Source: Clostridia bacterium
Lineage (GTDB): Bacteria; Bacillota; Clostridia; UMGS1810
Assembly (NCBI GenBank): GCA_017549745.1
Contig: JAFYUA010000367.1
Coordinates: 1-8,736 of the forward strand
Length of the DNA: 8,736 nucleotides
Direction of reading: 5' to 3'
The notes beneath the pieces are model-generated. The model ran no database searches, was not told where the DNA came from, and saw only the letters and a program-made list of their open reading frames with translations. Both the position numbers and the translations under genes were made by a program. This document shows positions 5,164 to 8,736 of the stretch, piece by piece. Within the stretch, counting starts at the first letter, position 1. Each line of letters opens with the position of its first letter.

Positions 5164-5859
5164 ATGCATAGAGGTAAAAATTACATTGAAAGTGCAAAAT
5201 TAATTGACAGATCCAAATTGTATGACGCCGCTGAAGCATTTGATGTTGTAATCAAAGCTTCAAAAGCAAAGTTTGATGAAACTGTAGAAGCTCACATCAA
5301 GCTCGGCGTTGACTCAAGACATGCTGATCAGCAGGTTAGAGGCGCTGTTGTTCTTCCCAACGGAACAGGCAAAAAGGTTAGAGTGCTTGTTTTTGCAAAG
5401 GGTGACAATGTACAGGCTGCTCTCGATGCAGGTGCTGATTTTGCAGGCGGCGAAGAACTCGCTACCAAAATCCAGTGCGAAAACTGGTTTGATTTTGATG
5501 TTGTAGTTGCAACACCCGACATGATGGGTATTGTTGGCCGCATCGGTAGAATCCTCGGACCTAAGGGTCTCATGCCTAACCCCAAAGCAGGCACAGTATC
5601 TCCCGATGTTAAAAAGGCTGTTGAAGACATCAAAGCCGGTAAGATTGAATACCGTCTTGACAAAACCAACATCATTCACTGCCCCATCGGTAAAGTATCC
5701 TTTGGCGTTGAGAAGCTCTCTCAGAACTTCCAGACACTCATGGCTGCTATCATCAAAGCAAAGCCTGCAGCTGCAAAGGGTCAGTACCTCAGAAGCGTAT
5801 CTGTAGCTTCAACAATGGGCCCCGGTGTTAAGCTTAACCCTGTTAAGCTCACTGACTGA
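5164..5859 (+). CDS. rplA: Large-subunit ribosomal protein uL1
   Basis: A 231-aa protein of the L1 stalk, which moves deacylated tRNA out of the E site. It also acts as a translational repressor of its own operon. It begins MHRGKNYIESAKLIDRSKLY and has the typical LGVDSRHADQQVRGAVVLP, then GRIGRILGPKGLMPNPKAGT and the C-terminal PAAAKGQYLRSVSVASTMGPG, covering both L1 domains at normal length. The ATG at 5164 follows GGAGG (5152-5156) by 7 nt; an in-frame TTG at 5140 lies inside the RNA hairpin and is rejected. The two L1-like operators upstream of rplK and of rplA are its presumed targets. Confidence 0.97.
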   Translation: MHRGKNYIESAKLIDRSKLYDAAEAFDVVIKASKAKFDETVEAHIKLGVDSRHADQQVRGAVVLPNGTGKKVRVLVFAKGDNVQAALDAGADFAGGEELATKIQCENWFDFDVVVATPDMMGIVGRIGRILGPKGLMPNPKAGTVSPDVKKAVEDIKAGKIEYRLDKTNIIHCPIGKVSFGVEKLSQNFQTLMAAIIKAKPAAAKGQYLRSVSVASTMGPGVKLNPVKLTD

Positions 5860-5870
5860 TAAAAAAGGTC

Positions 5871-5899
5871 TTGACAATTAATTGTTTATATGATATATT
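5871..5899 (+). promoter_or_regulatory. Sigma-A promoter of rplJ-rplL
   Basis: Perfect TTGACA (5871-5876), a 17-nt spacer, then TATATT (5894-5899) with an upstream TGA that gives an extended -10. It begins 11 nt after rplA stops. The predicted start near 5906 places the L10 leader at the very 5' end of the transcript, so rplJL can be transcribed separately from rplKA. Confidence 0.87.
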
Positions 5900-5906
5900 A
5901 GTATAT

Positions 5907-6021
5907 GTGTCCGCAGACAGCAGGTGGCAATATGTGTAAATCCTGCCGAGGAATCATTTAATACTTTAAAGATTTTCGTTGTATTAATGTGCTTCCTGTC
6001 CGCGTGATGGGAAGCATTTTT
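5907..6021 (+). promoter_or_regulatory. Ribosomal protein L10 leader
   Basis: The conserved core is recognisable: TCCGCAGACAGCAGG (5910-5924), a variable hairpin, then CCTGCCGAGGA (5942-5952). GCAGG (5920-5924) pairs with CCTGC (5942-5946). TCC (5910-5912) pairs with GGA (5950-5952), leaving the AGA/GAG kink-turn-like internal loop typical of L10-L12 binding sites. In Firmicutes the L10(L12)4 complex binds this leader and lowers rplJL expression through the downstream terminator. The order promoter, leader, terminator, rplJ fits that model. The family assignment is by eye. Confidence 0.88.
5989..6021 (+). terminator. Attenuator terminator in the rplJ leader
   Basis: TGCTTCC (5990-5996) pairs with GGAAGCA (6010-6016) around a 13-nt loop, followed by TTTTT (6017-6021). 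It sits between the L10-binding core and the rplJ ribosome site (GGAGG at 6069-6073), where an attenuator controlled by L10-L12 is expected. A further possible pairing, CGTGAT (6003-6008, in the loop) with ATCACG (6024-6029), would make a pseudoknot or a competing fold. Confidence 0.75.
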
Positions 6022-6083
6022 ATATCACGGGCACTGTGTTAATATATGTTAACTCACATTTTAACTCAGGAGGTGAATTTTTC

Positions 6084-6713
6084 ATGCCAAGCGCAAATGT
6101 ATTGGAACAGAAAAAACAGGTTGTAGCTCAGCTCGTTGAAACTTTGAAATCTGCTCAGGCAGGTGTTCTCGTTGATTACAGAGGTATCACTGTTGAACAG
6201 GACACTCAGCTTCGTGCAAAACTCAGAGAAGCAGGCGTAGAATACAAGGTTGTTAAAAACACCCTCACAAGATTCGCTGCCAAAGAGGTTGGATTTGAAG
6301 CTCTCGACGAACAGCTCAACGGACCCACAGCTCTCGCTATAAGCACAACAGACGCTGTAGCACCCGCAAAGGTAATATCTGATTTTGCTAAAGAAGTTGA
6401 AGCACTTCAGATCAAAGCAGGTTTCGTAGACGGCAAGGTTATCAGCCTTGACGAAGTTAAGACTCTTGCTTCCACACCATCCAGAGAAGTTCTCATTGCA
6501 AAGATCATGGGCAGCCTCAACGCTCCTATCTCCAAGCTTGTTAGAACTCTCCAGGCTCTTGTTGACAATGGTGTAGAACCCGCCGAAATCGGTGCCGCTG
6601 CTCCCGTAGCAGATGAAGCTCCCGCAGCTGAAGAAGTAGCTGCAGAAGCTCCCGTAGCTGAAGTTGCTCCCGCTGCAGAAGAAGCTGCCGCAGAAGCTCC
6701 CCAAGCTGAATAA
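6084..6713 (+). CDS. rplJ: Large-subunit ribosomal protein uL10 with Ala/Pro/Glu-rich C-terminal tail
   Basis: A 209-aa protein that anchors the L7/L12 stalk on the 50S subunit and co-regulates its own operon. The RNA-binding domain is at about residues 1-105 (VLEQKKQVVAQLVE, VLVDYRGITVEQ, YKVVKNTLTRFA, LNGPTALA). The L12-binding C-terminal helix is at about 130-163 (PSREVLIAKIMGSLNAPISKLVRTLQALVD). Beyond it, residues 165-209 form a low-complexity tail of repeated AP-x-AE units, about 40 residues longer than typical Firmicute L10. The ATG at 6084 follows AGGAGG by 10 nt; a GTG at 6036 in frame lies in the leader and is rejected. Expression is probably controlled by the L10 leader upstream. 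Confidence 0.96.
   Translation: MPSANVLEQKKQVVAQLVETLKSAQAGVLVDYRGITVEQDTQLRAKLREAGVEYKVVKNTLTRFAAKEVGFEALDEQLNGPTALAISTTDAVAPAKVISDFAKEVEALQIKAGFVDGKVISLDEVKTLASTPSREVLIAKIMGSLNAPISKLVRTLQALVDNGVEPAEIGAAAPVADEAPAAEEVAAEAPVAEVAPAAEEAAAEAPQAE
6595..6710 (+). repeat. Degenerate coding repeat for the L10 Ala/Pro/Glu tail
   Basis: A run of imperfect copies of a unit close to GAAGCTCCCGYAGCTGAAGA encodes APVADE, APAAEE, APVAEV, APAAEE, APQAE in turn. The units are irregularly spaced and partly separated by VAAE or AAAE. It looks like internal expansion of a short tract rather than an inserted element. Confidence 0.7.
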
Positions 6714-6772
6714 TTAAAAATTTTAAAATCAATGCAAAAATGCATAAATATTTAACCAGGAGGTAAATTATC

Positions 6773-7144
6773 ATGGCAAATCTCGAACAGATCATTGCAG
6801 ATATCAAAGAATTAAAATTATTAGAAGTTGCTGAACTCGTTAAAATGATGGAAGAAGAATTCGGCGTTAGCGCTGCTGCTCCCGTTGCTGTAGCTGGTGC
6901 TGCAGTTGCAGGCGGTGCTGCTGAAGCTGAAAAGACTGAATTTGACGTTGTTCTTGCTGATGCTGGCGCATCCAAGCTCAAAGTTGTTAAGGTTGTTAAA
7001 GACCTCACAGGTCTCGGCCTCAAAGAAGCTAAAGACGTTGTTGACGGTGCTCCCAAGACTGTTAAAGAAGCTTGCAGCAAAGAAGAAGCTGAAAGCATCA
7101 AAGCTGCTCTTGAAGAAGCCGGCGCTAAAGTTGAACTCAAATAA
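6773..7144 (+). CDS. rplL: Large-subunit ribosomal protein bL12 (L7/L12)
   Basis: A 123-aa stalk protein that recruits and activates translational GTPases; several copies bind L10. The N-terminal dimerisation domain is at about residues 1-33 (MANLEQIIADIKELKLLEVA). An Ala/Val/Gly hinge runs about 34-53. The globular C-terminal domain is at about 54-123, with KVVKVVKDLTGLGLKEAKDVVDGAP as factor-binding surface. The length is normal. AGGAGG (6758-6763) lies 9 nt before the start. It is the last gene of the operon and is followed by a strong terminator rather than by rpoB. Confidence 0.97.
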   Translation: MANLEQIIADIKELKLLEVAELVKMMEEEFGVSAAAPVAVAGAAVAGGAAEAEKTEFDVVLADAGASKLKVVKVVKDLTGLGLKEAKDVVDGAPKTVKEACSKEEAESIKAALEEAGAKVELK

Positions 7145-7162
7145 TTTTGGTTTGATGAATTT

Positions 7163-7196
7163 AAAAACCGCATGCCAATCGGCATGCGGTTTTTTT
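7163..7196 (+). terminator. Strong Rho-independent terminator after rplL
   Basis: ACCGCATGCC (7167-7176) pairs perfectly with GGCATGCGGT (7181-7190) around a 4-nt AATC loop, with A residues upstream and six more T residues downstream. It closes the ribosomal operon. Confidence 0.95.
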
Positions 7197-7199
7197 GCC

Positions 7200-7228
7200 T
7201 TGACTCATAGTTTCGTTTGTAGTATAAT
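7200..7228 (+). promoter_or_regulatory. Sigma-A promoter of the membrane protein-cyclophilin-Nudix operon
   Basis: TTGACT (7200-7205), a 17-nt spacer, then perfect TATAAT (7223-7228). It begins only 4 nt after the T tract of the rplL terminator. The predicted start is near 7235. Confidence 0.88.
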
Positions 7229-7238
7229 ATTTTGTAAT

Positions 7239-7266
7239 GGGGAGCTATTGGCGGCTCCTTGCTTTT
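7239..7266 (+). other. Short GC hairpin with T tract in the leader, possible attenuator
   Basis: GGAGC (7241-7245) pairs with GCTCC (7254-7258), extended by two G-T pairs, around an 8-nt loop. TTGCTTTTTT follows (7259-7268). It lies within about 5-30 nt of the predicted transcription start and before the ribosome site GGAG (7274-7277). The stem is short, so it may only pause transcription. Confidence 0.4.
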
Positions 7267-7284
7267 TTAAAACGGAGAATGAAT

Positions 7285-7902
7285 ATGACTGATACAAAAG
7301 CTACTTTTGCCGATTTCTGGCACTACAACAAATTCAAAATAATCATAGTGGCAGCAATCATTGCTTTTGTGGCATTTGCACTGTCGCAGTGCTCGTATGG
7401 CACAGAGGTTGATTTGGGCATACTTCATGTGAGCGAGGTTAGCGGTGTCGATGGCACTGCATTTGTGGATATGCTGCAAAGTGAGATTGCTCTGGCAACT
7501 AATCAGGAAAAGCCAAATGTGGAGTTTGTGTCGGTGTATGTGCCCACAGATCCGCGATTTGTAGCTGAGACGGGTGCTCTTGAGAAGATTCAGCTTGAGC
7601 TTGCGCGTGGCAACAGCACTCTCTTTGTGCTTGATGAAGAAACCATCTATTCCTATGCAGGCGAAGAGCTTTTCCATGACATCACAGCCCTTGCCGATAG
7701 CTATGGCATAGCAGAATATGACCGCTATATTGGACCAAACGGTGAGACCATAGCAATTTCGGTTGATGGCAATAGTTTCTTGGAGAAATGCTCTCTTGAA
7801 AACAAATCGCTTTATCTTGCCATAAGAGCTCATGATGAAGACGATGCTTCCAAATATCAAAATGCATATAAATCTGCAGAGTATATCATAAAGGAGAAAT
7901 AA
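7285..7902 (+). CDS. Membrane-anchored extracytoplasmic protein of unknown function
   Basis: A 205-aa protein not matched to a named family. A short cytoplasmic segment (MTDTKATFADFWHYNKFK) precedes one membrane helix at about residues 19-36. The remaining 170 or so residues should lie outside the membrane. FALSQC at the helix end is not a proper lipobox (Gln before Cys), so it is best read as an uncleaved anchor. The FWHYNK start is typical of clostridial small anchored proteins. The outer domain begins with a beta-like GILHVSEVSG and has LELARGNSTLFVLDEETI and a YRYIGPNGE-like acidic stretch; no catalytic motif is recognised. ATG 7285 is chosen because GGAG (7274-7277) is 7 nt upstream; ATG at 7279 and 7237 are worse placed. 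It is the first gene of an operon, its stop 1 nt before the cyclophilin gene, with that gene's ribosome site inside its end. Confidence 0.85.
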   Translation: MTDTKATFADFWHYNKFKIIIVAAIIAFVAFALSQCSYGTEVDLGILHVSEVSGVDGTAFVDMLQSEIALATNQEKPNVEFVSVYVPTDPRFVAETGALEKIQLELARGNSTLFVLDEETIYSYAGEELFHDITALADSYGIAEYDRYIGPNGETIAISVDGNSFLEKCSLENKSLYLAIRAHDEDDASKYQNAYKSAEYIIKEK

Positions 7903-7903
7903 T

Positions 7904-8581
7904 ATGAAAAACAATAAAAATCTCATTATCACTGCTATTGTTCTTGTGGTGGCACTCGCCGCCTTGATTTTCTGTGTTTCGGGCTGTGGCAACTCCAAGC
8001 AAAATGACACAAATCTCACATCCAATGAAGATATGCCTGGCACAACCAATCAAAGCTCTGATGCTTACGATGACCTGCTCATTGATATTGTTGACACCGA
8101 GCGCAAAAATGTGAAAGTCACCATGACCGATGGTCAGAGCTTCACTATTTGTGTGTATCCCGATGTTGCACCTCAGAGTGCTCAGAACTTTCTGAATCTT
8201 GTGCGCGACGGGTTTTATGACGGGCTTACATTCCATCGCATCATAGAGGGCTTCATGGCTCAGGGCGGTGACCCGCTGGGCACAGGCATGGGCGGTTCTG
8301 ATAAAAACATCTATGGTGAGTTTGCAATCAATGGCTATGACAACACCCTCTCTCACCAAAGAGGCGTTGTGTCTATGGCAAGGTCTCAAAGCTATAACTC
8401 AGCATCGTCACAGTTCTTTATTTGCTATGATGATGCATCATTCCTCGATGGTCAATATGCAGCATTTGGCGAGGTCACAGAGGGCATGGAGGTTGTAGAC
8501 TCTTTCCTCTCATCAGGCACCGATGCAAATGACAGACCTCTCAAAGAAGTGGTTATACAGTCCATGATTGTGGAAGAATAA
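7904..8581 (+). CDS. Lipoprotein cyclophilin-type peptidyl-prolyl cis-trans isomerase
   Basis: A 225-aa surface-exposed foldase that speeds isomerisation of Xaa-Pro bonds, probably in exported proteins. Residues 1-28 are a lipoprotein signal with lipobox VSGC, so Cys28 should carry the lipid. A polar linker (29-60) leads to a cyclophilin domain (about 68-224). Conserved active-site segments are FHRIIEGFMAQGGD (Arg112, Phe117, Met118, Gln120) and ASSQFFICYDD (Gln170, Phe172). The loop SFLDGQYAAFGEV has Phe180 for the tryptophan of human CypA and Tyr185 for its His126, both common in bacterial forms. AAGGAG lies 8 nt before the start, inside the end of the upstream gene, which suggests coupled translation. 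It is 4 nt ahead of a Nudix gene. Confidence 0.94.
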   Translation: MKNNKNLIITAIVLVVALAALIFCVSGCGNSKQNDTNLTSNEDMPGTTNQSSDAYDDLLIDIVDTERKNVKVTMTDGQSFTICVYPDVAPQSAQNFLNLVRDGFYDGLTFHRIIEGFMAQGGDPLGTGMGGSDKNIYGEFAINGYDNTLSHQRGVVSMARSQSYNSASSQFFICYDDASFLDGQYAAFGEVTEGMEVVDSFLSSGTDANDRPLKEVVIQSMIVEE

Positions 8582-8585
8582 CATT

Positions 8586-8736
8586 ATGAAACAAACAAGT
8601 CTTTGTTATATAGAAAATGCGGGGCACTATCTGATGATGCACCGCACCAAAAAGAAAAATGACGAAAACAGCGGCAAATGGATTGGCATCGGCGGCAAGT
8701 TTCAGCACGGCGAAAGCCCCGAAGAATGCATGCTTC
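8586..8736 (+). CDS. Nudix hydrolase (MutT-like), C-terminus cut off by window edge
   Basis: Fifty codons are visible, starting 4 nt after the cyclophilin stop. Sequence features are LCYIENAGHYLMMHR, then NSGKWIGIGGKFQHGESPEEC. The last part starts the Nudix box: Gly37-x5-Glu43 is visible and the REUxEE half lies beyond the window. The family hydrolyses nucleoside diphosphate-linked compounds. The KNDENSGKWIGIGGKF pattern resembles clostridial 8-oxo-dGTP diphosphatase (MutT) annotations, but substrate cannot be proven from this part. The ribosome site is weak (GGAAG at 8572-8576, inside the preceding gene), so translation is probably coupled to that gene. Confidence 0.9.
   Translation, partial: MKQTSLCYIENAGHYLMMHRTKKKNDENSGKWIGIGGKFQHGESPEECML

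Noticed and set aside
6036..6083. GTG start upstream of rplJ adding 16 residues
   Set aside because: It sits in the regulatory leader with no ribosome site; AGGAGG serves the ATG at 6084, which gives the standard L10 N-terminus.
6066..7185. Several long minus-strand frames opposite rplJ and rplL
   Set aside because: They arise from the Ala/Glu-rich codon use of the ribosomal genes and give low-complexity products (Ser/Ala or Cys/Phe/Ser repeats).
7267..8049. 260-codon minus-strand frame opposite the unknown membrane protein gene
   Set aside because: The plus-strand gene has a promoter, ribosome site and coupled neighbour; the antisense product shows no domain and no start signal.
1..8736. 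CRISPR arrays, insertion sequences, prophage or attachment sites
   Set aside because: No regularly spaced repeats, transposase or integrase motifs, or long terminal inverted repeats were seen; the only phage-like element is the isolated XRE-S24 regulator.

Overview
The window looks like chromosomal DNA of a Gram-positive, low-to-moderate GC Firmicute, most likely a class Clostridia (Ruminococcaceae/Oscillospiraceae-like) gut bacterium. The reasons are the rpmG-secE-nusG-rplK-rplA-rplJ-rplL order, the short single-span SecE, strong GGAGG ribosome binding sites, sigma-A promoters of the TTGACW-N17-TATAAT type, a Firmicute-style L10 leader with attenuator, and lipobox-anchored extracytoplasmic proteins. 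The taxonomic placement is inference from style, not from a database match.

Layout. Positions 1-932 (minus) hold most of guaB (IMP dehydrogenase), cut by the window edge just after its catalytic cysteine. Positions 1135-1791 (minus) encode a secreted SH3b + NlpC/P60 cell-wall peptidase with its own promoter and terminator. Positions 2040-2702 (minus) encode an XRE-HTH/S24 (LexA-like) regulator that keeps the catalytic serine but has Arg where the catalytic lysine should be. Divergent from it, 2846-3316 (plus) is a compact operon of three tiny (36, 47 and 46 aa) paralogous, cysteine-rich, single-membrane-span peptides ending in a strong terminator. This is the least explained and most interesting part of the window.

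From 3427 to 7196 lies the translation/export operon. A near-consensus promoter drives rpmG-secE-nusG-rplK-rplA. A second promoter plus an L10 leader with attenuator drives rplJ-rplL, which ends in a strong terminator. Two similar RNA hairpins resembling the 23S rRNA L1-binding site sit just upstream of rplK and of rplA, suggesting double feedback by L1. rpoB does not follow rplL here.

After the terminator, a new promoter at 7200 starts a tightly packed operon: an unrecognised membrane-anchored extracytoplasmic protein, a lipoprotein cyclophilin (peptidyl-prolyl isomerase), and a MutT-like Nudix hydrolase cut by the window end. The first two look like surface/export functions; the Nudix enzyme is a cytoplasmic housekeeping function that may simply be co-transcribed.
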